A DNA stretch of 64,000 nucleotides from Pseudoalteromonas piscicida. GTDB lineage: Bacteria > Pseudomonadota > Gammaproteobacteria > Enterobacterales > Alteromonadaceae. The stretch covers positions 1,037,501 to 1,101,500 of the forward strand of contig NZ_CP021646.1 in NCBI RefSeq assembly GCF_002208135.1, read 5' to 3'. Position 1 is the stretch's first letter, and each line of letters opens with the position of its first letter. The translations under genes were made by a program, and so were the position numbers. The notes beneath the pieces are model-generated. The model searched no databases. It was not told where the DNA came from and was given only the letters and a program-made list of their open reading frames with translations. Below, in pieces: positions 8,060 through 16,149 of this stretch.

Positions 8060-8272
8060 ATGAAAAATTCAATCAAAGTTAATCCATTGCTTATTGCTGG
8101 TTTGGTTTTATTGGTAAATGCTTTCGTTGCGGTGCTCGTAGCAGCGTCCTTTGGAATGTATGAGTTGTTGGGCGTGGTTATAGGCTGTTTAGGCGCAGGC
8201 ATTGGCCTTACTGTCACGGGCTTAATAAGACAAAACAAACAAAGAGAAAAAAACCAACGCGTTCTGAATTAG
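8060..8272 (+). CDS. Small two-helix membrane protein (cassette 1)
   Basis: A 70-residue hypothetical protein. The ATG at 8060 follows CGGAGA by a good distance and is preferred over an upstream in-frame start inside the direct repeat. Two hydrophobic stretches (about residues 10-32 and 37-57) suggest a hairpin in the inner membrane, followed by a short charged Lys/Gln/Arg tail. I do not recognise the family. It is the only gene of a 358-base cassette (8021-8378) ending in an attC-like site, the usual one-gene-per-cassette layout of integrons. Confidence 0.7.
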   Translation: MKNSIKVNPLLIAGLVLLVNAFVAVLVAASFGMYELLGVVIGCLGAGIGLTVTGLIRQNKQREKNQRVLN

Positions 8273-8279
8273 ATAGAAC

Positions 8280-8384
8280 TTCTAACAAGGCGCTTAACTC
8301 GTTCCCTTCGGTCACTGGGACAGTAACGCAGCGGCGCTTCGCGATTATGCCGCTACGTCACTGCCCGTTAGCTTAGCGTTAGAC
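8280..8384 (+). repeat. attC-like recombination site, cassette 1
   Basis: This imperfect palindrome starts TTCTAACAAGGCGCTTAAC and ends GTTAGCTTAGCGTTAGAC, with R''-L'' and L'-R' boxes in the integron attC arrangement. The centre is a long stem in which CAGTAACGCAGCGGC pairs with GCCGCTACGTCACTG (13 of 15). The R'' box matches the cassette's own left end at 8020-8026, and the R' box matches the R'' box of the next site. These correspondences argue for real cassette boundaries. Confidence 0.75.
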
Positions 8385-8401
8385 GTACAGGATAGATACA
8401 T

Positions 8402-9040
8402 ATGCAAGTTAAGCATGAGTGGAGGAAGAAAGAGAAAATCATCTACCTTCCTAAAAATAAACCGGAAATAGTCGAAATACCCGAGTTTAAATTTATAACA
8501 ATTGAAGGTGAAGGTAGTCCTTCAGAAAATTCATTTACAGACAACATCGGAGCTTTATACTCATTGGCGTACACAATAAAAATGATGCCGAAGAAGATGG
8601 ATACTCCACCAAACGGGTATTTTGATTTCACGGTATACCCATTAGAAGGTGTTTGGGATATCAATGATGAGGCAAAAGCCAATTTCAATGGTGTAGTCAA
8701 TAAAGATGATTTTGTATACAAGTTGATGATACGCCAACCCGATTTTGTGGATGAAGCTTTCTTTAGGGAAATGCTCGAAGTTGCAAAAAACAAAAAGAAA
8801 AATCCGTTATTGGAACAGTTAAATTTTGAGCGTTCATCTGAAGGTCTTTGTGTTCAAATGTTACATCTAGGGCCATTTGAAGACGAACCTGCCAGCTTTG
8901 AAAGAATGGAGAGTTTTGCACAAAGCGAAGGACTTCTCCGCCTTTCGAAAGTACACCGAGAGGTATACCTTTCTGACACTCGAAAGGTTGTGCCAGAAAA
9001 GCTTAAAACGGTGCTAAGATTTCAGGCTAAGCGTTCATGA
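8402..9040 (+). CDS. GyrI-like domain protein (cassette 2)
   Basis: A 212-residue protein of the stand-alone GyrI-like superfamily. Features seen are the opening KFITIEGEGSP, the PNGYFDF and YPLEGVWD strands, and a C-terminal HLGPFEDEPASFERMESFAQSEG segment typical of these proteins. Members bind small molecules, and some stand-alone members are reported to hydrolyse cyclopropanoid genotoxins, so a detoxification role is possible but unproven here. The gene fills a 760-base integron-type cassette (8379-9138) between two attC-like sites. It is the second GyrI-fold protein within 3 kb. Confidence 0.85.
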   Translation: MQVKHEWRKKEKIIYLPKNKPEIVEIPEFKFITIEGEGSPSENSFTDNIGALYSLAYTIKMMPKKMDTPPNGYFDFTVYPLEGVWDINDEAKANFNGVVNKDDFVYKLMIRQPDFVDEAFFREMLEVAKNKKKNPLLEQLNFERSSEGLCVQMLHLGPFEDEPASFERMESFAQSEGLLRLSKVHREVYLSDTRKVVPEKLKTVLRFQAKRS

Positions 9041-9043
9041 TAC

Positions 9044-9144
9044 GTCTAACAAGGGTTTTCAAGTCGGACAAAAAACAGTTGGTTTTTGCTCCTTCGTCGC
9101 CAATTTTAGCCAAGCATTTTTCGCCGGTTAGGCGAGCGTTCATA
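9044..9144 (+). repeat. attC-like recombination site, cassette 2
   Basis: Opens with GTCTAACAAGGG and closes with GTTAGGCGAGCGTT, which resembles the ends of Vibrio-type attC sites. Its R'' box GTCTAAC is the exact complement of GTTAGAC at 8378-8384, the left boundary of the same cassette. The interior has T- and A-rich stem arms around CAGTTGG/CCAATTTT. The trailing GTTCATA departs from the GTTRRRY consensus after the first three bases. Confidence 0.72.
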
Positions 9145-9160
9145 AATAATAGATAAGTAC

Positions 9161-9747
9161 ATGAAAGAGAAGTTGGTATCATTTGATCTCGAAACAGATC
9201 TAGTCATGTCATTGCGGTGCTTACTTGACGCTTTGTCCCAAATTGAAAGAGGGCAAAGCATGTATTTTAAATGGGCAGTGATCTACGGACATAACTCTGT
9301 TCAATCGGCAATGTGTTTAGCTCTCATTACATCTGACTCACGCCTAGTTCGGAAAAAAGATAGTTATCACTCAGAGTATGGTGATTTAGATAATATTGAA
9401 TGGCTTTACGAAACACAGCGGAAAGAAGACTTTCTTCCTTATATGGGTAGCAAAGTAATTGATAGTCAGCGATTTGAAAAAGAAAAAATTAGCCGTTTGC
9501 AGACAGTTAGGAATACATTTATCCATCAACACCCATCACTTTATGTCTTTACATTTAATTAGTAGAGTTAATCAGTATTTCTGTTGATCTAGTTGGGTTC
9601 TTAGTTAATGAAAGTGAGCGTCTAGCTATAAATTGGCATACACAATCTCAAATAAAGGGTTTGGTGGACGAGTTGATCACGCAACTAATAAACTATCAAG
9701 TTCGATCGGGCCCCACGATCAAACCTGACAGTGACTATTTCAGATAA
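9161..9747 (+). pseudogene. HEPN-like hypothetical protein with an internal frameshift
   Basis: The first frame runs 9161-9562 (133 residues) and contains RNTFIHQHPS, which resembles the RNxxxH motif of HEPN-type RNases and related helical proteins. A second frame is open from 9559 to a TAA at 9745-9747 and reads VELISISVDLVGFLV, then LVDELITQLINYQ. This continues the helical pattern expected after the motif. One extra base near 9557-9559 would join them. The gene follows attC site 2, but no attC was found after it. The family assignment is by resemblance only. Unlike the other breaks in this window, this one is in A/T sequence and could be real decay. Confidence 0.55.
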
Positions 9748-9762
9748 ACATATTCCCGCTTG

Positions 9763-10620
9763 TTATTCACTCAGTATTTTATCTAAATTCGCTTTTGAAC
9801 GGGCGACGCTTTCTAGTGGCGTTAGGCCACTTGGATATTCTTCTTGTTCGATGACCAGCCACTGTGTGCCGCCGTATTGCTGCATGGTTTGGATAAGCGC
9901 TTTCCAAGGGTAGTGGTTTTCGCCAATGATTGGGCTTTTGTCATCTCCTTGGTGAGTACGTATTTTAATATGTGTCGACACGGTTCTTCCTGCATATCGC
10001 TTAACATAATCGCTAGGTGATTTACCTGCGTAATTCACCCAGCCGACATCGAGCTGCAGTGGGAAGTCGCTAGGGGTGTTGGTGGCGATATAATCCCAAA
10101 AGGTGCTATTAGCGTATGGGTTAAACTCCTTTTCATGATTATGAAACCCGATCCTCATATCATAACGTTTGGCAATTTGGTGCACTTGGTTAAGCTGTTT
10201 TACAAATGCTTGCACTTGGTTTTTATCCCATGCTCTTTCATCCCAAGGAATAAAGAGCGTGGATACGCCTAAGGTTTTGTAAAAGAGTAGGGTGTTTGCC
10301 ACTTTGTCTTCAGTTAATGCATCAAAGCCGATGTGGGCGCTGCTCGCAACTAAGCCAAGCTCTGCTAGTCTTTGTTTTAATTTGCTTGGGTTATCGGCAT
10401 AGTTGCCAAAGTTTCCTGCAAATTCAACGCCATCAAATCCCATGTTGGCGAGTGCTTGCAAGGTGCCATCAAAGTCTCTTGCCAATTCCTCTTTTACCGA
10501 CCACAGTTGAACACTAACGGGTAACGACTGATTAGAGGCCTGCGCGTATAGCGGCAGCGCGATAATAAAAGCAATTAACAGTACTACTTGCTTTAATCGG
10601 TTGGTGTTTTCAACAAACAT
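9763..10620 (-). CDS. Secreted sugar phosphate isomerase/epimerase-like TIM barrel
   Basis: A 285-residue protein of the xylose-isomerase-like (AP endonuclease 2) superfamily. Residues ~8-28 form a signal peptide ending YAQAS, so it should act in the periplasm. Metal-site candidates are Glu in VEFAG, His in GFHNHEKEF, Asp in LQLDVGW and Glu in WLVIEQEEYP. Members act on keto-sugars as epimerases, isomerases or, in recent work, as lyases of 3-keto-glycosides. It is the last gene of the seven-gene operon that reads leftward from 17310, 70 bases after the GMC small subunit. Its exact reaction is unknown. Confidence 0.85.
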   Translation of the reverse strand: MFVENTNRLKQVVLLIAFIIALPLYAQASNQSLPVSVQLWSVKEELARDFDGTLQALANMGFDGVEFAGNFGNYADNPSKLKQRLAELGLVASSAHIGFDALTEDKVANTLLFYKTLGVSTLFIPWDERAWDKNQVQAFVKQLNQVHQIAKRYDMRIGFHNHEKEFNPYANSTFWDYIATNTPSDFPLQLDVGWVNYAGKSPSDYVKRYAGRTVSTHIKIRTHQGDDKSPIIGENHYPWKALIQTMQQYGGTQWLVIEQEEYPSGLTPLESVARSKANLDKILSE

Positions 10621-10690
10621 GATCTACTCCTAAAGAAAAAAAGCAGAGCTAGACTCTGCTTCGGTTAGCCATCACAAAATGACTCAAGGG

Positions 10691-11440
10691 CTAGTCGCGG
10701 TAGGCATACTGGCTTAGCCCAAGCTCTGCGAGTATGCCTTCTAGATGTGCCTTGGCTTCGGCAGTAGGCCCAGGATAATCACCTGCAATTGGTACATTGC
10801 CCAGATAACCTATATCTTGACAGCCTTCAGGTGTGCAGAAATAAGCGCCGAGAACGAGATCTTTAAAGCGCAAGAATGCTTTACCTATACGCTGAAATTG
10901 CTCTGGTGTTTGCGCATTAAAATAAGCAATATCATTCATAATTTTACTTTGCTGCGTTGCGCTAAGTTGTAAAAATGGCTTGTTAAAGCGCAAAGTCGAC
11001 TCATCGTCAATCCAAGCAAGCGCATGGAGTATTGTCACTCTGTCTTTTTGTTGTCCGTGATACGGTGCGCTTACCCACTCATCGATCACACTCGGTACTT
11101 GTACTTCAGAAGCCGATGGATGATTTCCTTCCTTAGGCACTATAAAATCAGCTAGTACTGCAACTAACGTGAGCTGCGCTTCGGTGAGGGTGAGCGGCCA
11201 AGGTGACTCTGGCGGCATGATCATGTTTGGATCGGTTCCATACCCTTGAGCGCTAACTGGCTTTATTTCAATATCTGGCCAGTGCCCGGCAGTAGCCGTT
11301 TCACCTTCAATGGCCTTGCTGCACCCAGCGGTGAGTGTTACCGCTGATCCCGCAGCAAGCAAGCCTAACCACTTTAATGACTCGCGACGTGTCATGCCTG
11401 AAATATATTTATAAGAATCAACGCGGACAGGTGTATTCAT
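10691..11440 (-). CDS. Gluconate 2-dehydrogenase subunit 3 family protein (Tat-exported small subunit)
   Basis: About 249 residues from the ATG at 11440 behind GGAG; a GTG one codon earlier is also possible. A twin-arginine signal TRRESLKWLG is followed by a hydrophobic stretch and LTAGC, so the protein may be Tat-exported and lipid-anchored. The rest is the subunit 3 domain, with LADFIVPKEGNHPSASE. In known FAD glucoside 3-dehydrogenases this small subunit pairs with a GMC catalytic subunit and carries it across the membrane. Here it directly follows the GMC gene, whose repaired stop would overlap this start. Confidence 0.9.
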   Translation of the reverse strand: MNTPVRVDSYKYISGMTRRESLKWLGLLAAGSAVTLTAGCSKAIEGETATAGHWPDIEIKPVSAQGYGTDPNMIMPPESPWPLTLTEAQLTLVAVLADFIVPKEGNHPSASEVQVPSVIDEWVSAPYHGQQKDRVTILHALAWIDDESTLRFNKPFLQLSATQQSKIMNDIAYFNAQTPEQFQRIGKAFLRFKDLVLGAYFCTPEGCQDIGYLGNVPIAGDYPGPTAEAKAHLEGILAELGLSQYAYRD

Positions 11441-11507
11441 CACAGCGCTCCTTTATCAATTTGTGCTGCCAACCAGGTGGAGTTTCGCATCGCTAAGGTC
11501 ATTATGG

Positions 11508-13118
11508 TTAAGGTACAATTTTTATGGGGTTAGACGCGAAGACACCGGCATCCATCACAAATAGATTGTCACAGTCCCATGTTTGGCCCCACTGATTCGT
11601 TACCGATTCTTTTGGTGAGCTGCCCATTCTCGTCGTGCCGACTTCATGAATGATCTCACCGCCTTTTGAAATGGCTTTTTCCGCAGGCGGTAGCTCGCCC
11701 ACTTTGGCACCCATGTTCTCAAGGATCTGTTTCGCGGTTTTGAGACCATGCTCGATTTGCTTAAGCTCTCTGTCAGACCATTTGAAATGGAACTTAGCAA
11801 CCGGGATCCCCCATTTATCTTTGACGTTTTCGTCAATTTCCATGTAAGAATCTTTGTTCGGTAGCATTTCTCCACGCAGCGCAAATCCAACATAAGAACC
11901 ATAAGCATCACGCACTTGCTGCTTTAACTTGGGACCATAACCTTGTTTATTGCCAGACACGCCAGAGCCCGGTTGATTAAAGCCGCTGCTAATTTCAAAG
12001 TGATAGCCGCGCGGGAAATTAAGCTCACCTTTCTCATGGGCTTTGTGTCCCCACCAAGGAATAAAAAGGTGGTTACCGGTATGGCCGTCTTCGTTATAAC
12101 GCGGGCGACCTTTTAACGCAGGGATTTGCGCACCAAGCCAAGCACCGGTAGAGTCCATTAGATTGCGACCTACCTGACCACTTGAGTTTGCAAGTCCCTT
12201 GGGATGTTTTGCATGTTTAGAATTAAGCAAAATACGGGCAGATTCACAGGCACTGGCCGCCAAAATCACCACATCTGCATTGAGTGCATGTTCTTGTGCT
12301 GACTTTTTATCGACGTAAGTCACACCAGTTACTTTGCCATCTTCATTCACCGCCACCGACTTCACCATGGCATCGGTGATCACCTCAAGGTTCCCTGTCG
12401 CTTTGGCCATCGGAATAAGCGAGGTTGTGGTTTGGAATGCTGCGCCAATTGAGCAACCGTGGCCACAAGGCGTGGCGTAAAAGCACGCTAAGCGGTCGTC
12501 TTTATTACGAGTGAGCACCGCTCTGTGCATAGGAACCGCTGGGATCCCCATTTTTTTCGCAGCCGCTGCAACCAATAATTCGGGTACTCTTGGCGTCGGT
12601 GGTGGCTGTAACACGCCAGGCGCAGAAGGAGGCATGTCATCCAAGCCGGTATTAGTACCACAGATCCCGACTATTTCTTCCGTTTTATCGTACCAAGGCG
12701 CAATGTCTTGATATTCAAACGGCCAATCAGCGCCATGTCCATCGCGGCTTTTGCCCTTAAAGTCGTGCTCACTAAAACGTAGCGAGTAGCGACCCCAGTG
12801 ATTGGTTCGGCCACCGAGCATACGTGCACGCCACCAATAAAAATCGGTGTTTTCAGCGCGCGTGTATGGTTCATCTGGCACTTGCCAACCGCCATCAATT
12901 GTCGCGTCGTAAAAACCAAAGTTCTTATCCTTATTGCCAGCGCCCATGAGTGGGGCTTCACTATTACGGCGGAACATCGGGCTTTCTGTTTTAGGGTCGT
13001 AATTTCTACCAGCTTCTAACAATAAAACTTTGTGACCTAGCTTGGTGAGTGTATAAGCAGCCATTGCGCCACCGGCACCTGAGCCGACGACCAATACTTT
13101 ATGATCAAATGTTGCCAT
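11508..13118 (-). CDS. GMC-family FAD dehydrogenase, catalytic subunit (C-terminus frameshifted)
   Basis: The 536-residue product has the Rossmann FAD motif VVGSGAGGAMAAYTL near the N-terminus and GMC signatures (GGRTNHWGRYSLRF, HEVGTTRMG). No signal peptide is present, consistent with piggy-back Tat export on the adjacent small subunit. The frame ends abnormally in FASNPIKIVP. Adding one base to the G run at 11526-11529 (C on the coding strand) restores NPHKNCTLTIMTLAMR and a stop at 11439-11441 touching the next start. The restored segment holds the His/Asn active-site motif of GMC enzymes. The likely reaction is oxidation of a sugar at C3. The break is probably a sequencing error. Confidence 0.88.
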   Translation of the reverse strand: MATFDHKVLVVGSGAGGAMAAYTLTKLGHKVLLLEAGRNYDPKTESPMFRRNSEAPLMGAGNKDKNFGFYDATIDGGWQVPDEPYTRAENTDFYWWRARMLGGRTNHWGRYSLRFSEHDFKGKSRDGHGADWPFEYQDIAPWYDKTEEIVGICGTNTGLDDMPPSAPGVLQPPPTPRVPELLVAAAAKKMGIPAVPMHRAVLTRNKDDRLACFYATPCGHGCSIGAAFQTTTSLIPMAKATGNLEVITDAMVKSVAVNEDGKVTGVTYVDKKSAQEHALNADVVILAASACESARILLNSKHAKHPKGLANSSGQVGRNLMDSTGAWLGAQIPALKGRPRYNEDGHTGNHLFIPWWGHKAHEKGELNFPRGYHFEISSGFNQPGSGVSGNKQGYGPKLKQQVRDAYGSYVGFALRGEMLPNKDSYMEIDENVKDKWGIPVAKFHFKWSDRELKQIEHGLKTAKQILENMGAKVGELPPAEKAISKGGEIIHEVGTTRMGSSPKESVTNQWGQTWDCDNLFVMDAGVFASNPIKIVP

Positions 13119-13120
13119 GG

Positions 13121-13816
13121 TTACAGCTCCTTGATCTTAATGTTTTTGAACCATACTTTGTCGCCGTGATCTTGCAGACCTATATGGCCTTTTTTACCTT
13201 CAGCAAACCCTTGCCATGTCGCAAATTTACTATTCTTGACCAAAGTATTCCAAGTGGTGCTGCCAATCACAATACTCGTTGTGCTTACACCATTTTGCCA
13301 AACTTGTAGGTGGCTATCTTGTAGCTTAATGCGAACTTGGTTCCAAGCTTCGGCAGGTTTATGTGCCGTACTTGGCGCGGCGAACAGGTCATAAATAGAA
13401 CCTGCAAGGTGAGAGTCTATTTTATTGTCTGGGTGCTCTTTGTTATCTAGAATTTGGATTTCTGGGGCGTGAGAGTATATAGCACCACCTTTTTCATCCG
13501 CCAATACAAAGATCCCACTGTTGCCTTTTTTGGAAATCTTCCAATCGAGCTGGAGCTCAAAATTCTGATATTGTTTTTTGGTCAGAATATCGCCGCCACC
13601 ACCTTGGGTAAGTGTCATCGCGCCGTCCTCAACTTGCCACTGGCTATTTAGGCCGTCACTTTTAAAGTTGCGCCATTGCGACATATCTTTGCCATCGAAT
13701 AGCAGTTGCCATCCAGCTTGTTGTTCTTGCGGGCTCAATTGGTTGTCAGTCGTACTAGCGCAAGCTGTACAACTAACGGCCAATGCCAGCGTTAGCATTT
13801 TTATAGAGTTGAGCAT
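13121..13816 (-). CDS. DUF1080 (3-keto-disaccharide hydrolase-type) lipoprotein
   Basis: The ATG at 13816 sits behind an AGG box and gives a 231-residue protein with a lipoprotein signal peptide (LALAVSCTAC, lipobox Cys near residue 19). The mature part is a DUF1080 concanavalin-like fold, with WQLLFDGKDMSQWRNF, NFELQLDWKISKKGNSGIF and PEIQILDN. This family is named for hydrolysis of 3-keto-disaccharides. Lipid anchoring places it in the periplasm or outer membrane beside the GMC dehydrogenase, which begins three bases after this gene ends. It fits cleavage of the oxidised glycoside before import. Confidence 0.9.
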   Translation of the reverse strand: MLNSIKMLTLALAVSCTACASTTDNQLSPQEQQAGWQLLFDGKDMSQWRNFKSDGLNSQWQVEDGAMTLTQGGGGDILTKKQYQNFELQLDWKISKKGNSGIFVLADEKGGAIYSHAPEIQILDNKEHPDNKIDSHLAGSIYDLFAAPSTAHKPAEAWNQVRIKLQDSHLQVWQNGVSTTSIVIGSTTWNTLVKNSKFATWQGFAEGKKGHIGLQDHGDKVWFKNIKIKEL

Positions 13817-13854
13817 ATTGGAACCTCGTCTGTTCACTTTTTACTTGTTGCTAC

Positions 13855-15072
13855 TTACGCGTATTTCTCAACGCGTTTATTTTTATTGATATAAAGGTAA
13901 AGGCCGATAAAAGCGGCAATGAGAATAGCTGGGAATAACAGGATATTTTCAAGCACCGCTTGACCTGCAACTAGTTCTGATTGCTGTGCGGTTAAGTTTG
14001 CCGCTTGGGCTTCGAGTCGCGCCGAATCAATCCAACTACCAATTACGGGGTTCCACATGCTGACAGCAAACATCCCCGCACCGCCCATTAGAGACATACC
14101 CAGTGCGCCTGTTTTTGGGGTGTATTCAGCAACGCAGCCCAGCATGGTTGGCCAAAAATAAGTGACACCCAAGGCAAATAATATTGCAGCCAAGTAGATT
14201 GCTGATCCTTGTGCTTGGCTCATCATGAAAATACCCGCGGTTGCCAGGACTGCAGAGCCGAGTAACACGCCTGTTGGGTTAAAGCGATGGACTATTGGAC
14301 CGGCAAAGAAGCGACCTAATGCCATCAAGCCTGTGATTAGCGCGAGGATCATCATAGGTGAGGCGCCTGACGCTCCCAGTATGCGTTCAATCCACTGTTG
14401 TGTACCAAGTTCAGTTGTTGCTGTTAAGGTCATACAGCAAATTAAAAATAGGTAGAGCGGAGAAAATAGGTGCTTGAGATTGCTGGTGGTAGAATGATCT
14501 GTGCGGTCAAATTCAGGAAACTGTGACTTGATCATCATCGCACCGTAAATCAGCGTTGGAATTAGTATCAAAGCAACTTGCCATTGCCAATTAAAGCCCG
14601 ATGCAGTCATGGCATTCGATGCCAGCGCACCAATCACAATGCCGCCTGGAAACCAGACATGGAATCGGTTGAGCATGGTCGTGGTGTTTTTCGGATACAT
14701 TTCGGCAATCAGTGGATTACATCCAGCTTCCACTGAACCATTCGCAAAGCCGATTAAAAACGTCGAGATCAGCAGTAACCAAAAACCATCAGCGGTAATG
14801 GTTAAAACCAACCCAGCAAAGTGGCAAATAAAGGCGAGGGCAACTAACTTTTTAGCGCCAATGGCGTTGTAGATTGCGCCACCTAACATGGTTGCGACGG
14901 GAAAGCCCAGAAATGCCATGGCGTTAACCCAACCAAGCTCTGTATCTGAGAGGCCAAACTGCTCACCTAATTGCCCCAAAATACCTGCGCGAATAGCGAA
15001 CGTCATTGATGTGACGACCAGTGCAAGGCAACAGAGCTGAAACACGGTCCGATTATGATTATTATTATTCAT
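13855..15072 (-). CDS. MFS sugar transporter
   Basis: A 405-residue major facilitator with about 12 hydrophobic segments. The fold resembles the FucP/nucleoside-proton symporter branch (FAIRAGILGQLGEQFGLSDTELGWVNAMAFLG, and GLMALGRFFAGP in the second half). It lies between the cytoplasmic epimerase gene (15 bases upstream) and the DUF1080 lipoprotein. Import of the oxidised or released sugar from the periplasm is therefore the likely role. The substrate cannot be read from sequence. Confidence 0.88.
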   Translation of the reverse strand: MNNNNHNRTVFQLCCLALVVTSMTFAIRAGILGQLGEQFGLSDTELGWVNAMAFLGFPVATMLGGAIYNAIGAKKLVALAFICHFAGLVLTITADGFWLLLISTFLIGFANGSVEAGCNPLIAEMYPKNTTTMLNRFHVWFPGGIVIGALASNAMTASGFNWQWQVALILIPTLIYGAMMIKSQFPEFDRTDHSTTSNLKHLFSPLYLFLICCMTLTATTELGTQQWIERILGASGASPMMILALITGLMALGRFFAGPIVHRFNPTGVLLGSAVLATAGIFMMSQAQGSAIYLAAILFALGVTYFWPTMLGCVAEYTPKTGALGMSLMGGAGMFAVSMWNPVIGSWIDSARLEAQAANLTAQQSELVAGQAVLENILLFPAILIAAFIGLYLYINKNKRVEKYA

Positions 15073-15086
15073 GGTCGTAGTCCTGT

Positions 15087-16142
15087 TTATTTTATGCCGA
15101 GGATTTGATTATTGCGTTCGGTATCGGTGCTACTTCCTGCAAAATCATCGAAGGCTTTTTCGGTTGGTCTGATCAAGTGCTGTTTGATAAATTCAGCGCC
15201 TTCTTTGGCCCCATCTTCAGGGTGCTTAATACAGCATTCCCACTCCAATACAGCCCAACCATCAAAACCGTACTGTGTTAACTTACTAAATATTTTCTTA
15301 AAGTCGACCTGTCCGTCACCTAATGAACGAAACCGTCCTGGCCGTTGTTGCCATCCTTGGTATCCGCCGTAAACACCGCAGCGGCCATTGGGGATAAATT
15401 CGGCATCTTTTACATGGAACGCTTTGATACGTTCATGATAGATGTCGATAAATGCCAAGTAGTCCAATTGCTGTAAGACAAAGTGACTTGGATCGTAAAG
15501 AATATTGGCTCGCGGGTGATTATTCGTCGCCGCTAAAAAGCGCTCAAAAGTCACGCCATCGTGTAGATCTTCACCTGGATGAAGCTCATAGCACACATCC
15601 ACGCCAGCCTCGTCAAAGCGGTTCAAAATAGGCAACCAGCGTTTTGCGAGCTCCCCAAACCCTTGTTCCACCAAGCCATTTGGACGTTGTGGCCAGGGGT
15701 AAAAGGTGTGCCAGAGCAAGGCGCCAGAAAAGCTTGCGTGACTGGTTAGTCCGAGCTTAGCACTGGCACTGGCCGCTAGCATTAGCTGCTCTGTTGCCCA
15801 CGCCATACGAGCCTGAGGAGAGCCATGCACTTTTGCTGGTGCAAAGCCGTCGAACATTTGATCATAAGCTGGGTGCACCGCCACTAATTGACCCTGCAAA
15901 TGGGTTGATAGCTCTGAAATAGTAAGGCCATGCTCTGCGGCAATACCAGTGATCTCGTCGCAATAATCTTGGCTTTCAGCGGCTTTTTGCAGATCAAACA
16001 GTCGCTGTTCCCAACTTGGTAGCTGAATACCTTTATAACCTAGGTTACTTGCCCACTGGCAAATACTATTAAAATTGTTAAATGGCGCCTCGTCCGAGAC
16101 AAACTGCGCGAGAAAAATAGCGGGTCCTTTAATTTGCTTCAT
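15087..16142 (-). CDS. Cytoplasmic sugar phosphate isomerase/epimerase
   Basis: The ATG at 16142 gives a 351-residue protein (MKQIKGPAIFLAQF) and leaves seven bases to the upstream Gfo/Idh/MocA stop; the frame stays open further upstream only because it overlaps that gene. It is a xylose-isomerase-like TIM barrel with metal-ligand candidates in CYELHPGEDLHD, ILYDPSHF, KAFHVKDAEF and AVLEWECC. No signal peptide is seen, so it acts in the cytoplasm, unlike its paralogue at the end of the operon. Such enzymes epimerise or isomerise keto-sugars; here it probably acts with the neighbouring NAD(P)-dependent oxidoreductase. Confidence 0.9.
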   Translation of the reverse strand: MKQIKGPAIFLAQFVSDEAPFNNFNSICQWASNLGYKGIQLPSWEQRLFDLQKAAESQDYCDEITGIAAEHGLTISELSTHLQGQLVAVHPAYDQMFDGFAPAKVHGSPQARMAWATEQLMLAASASAKLGLTSHASFSGALLWHTFYPWPQRPNGLVEQGFGELAKRWLPILNRFDEAGVDVCYELHPGEDLHDGVTFERFLAATNNHPRANILYDPSHFVLQQLDYLAFIDIYHERIKAFHVKDAEFIPNGRCGVYGGYQGWQQRPGRFRSLGDGQVDFKKIFSKLTQYGFDGWAVLEWECCIKHPEDGAKEGAEFIKQHLIRPTEKAFDDFAGSSTDTERNNQILGIK

Positions 16143-16149
16143 TCTTATT

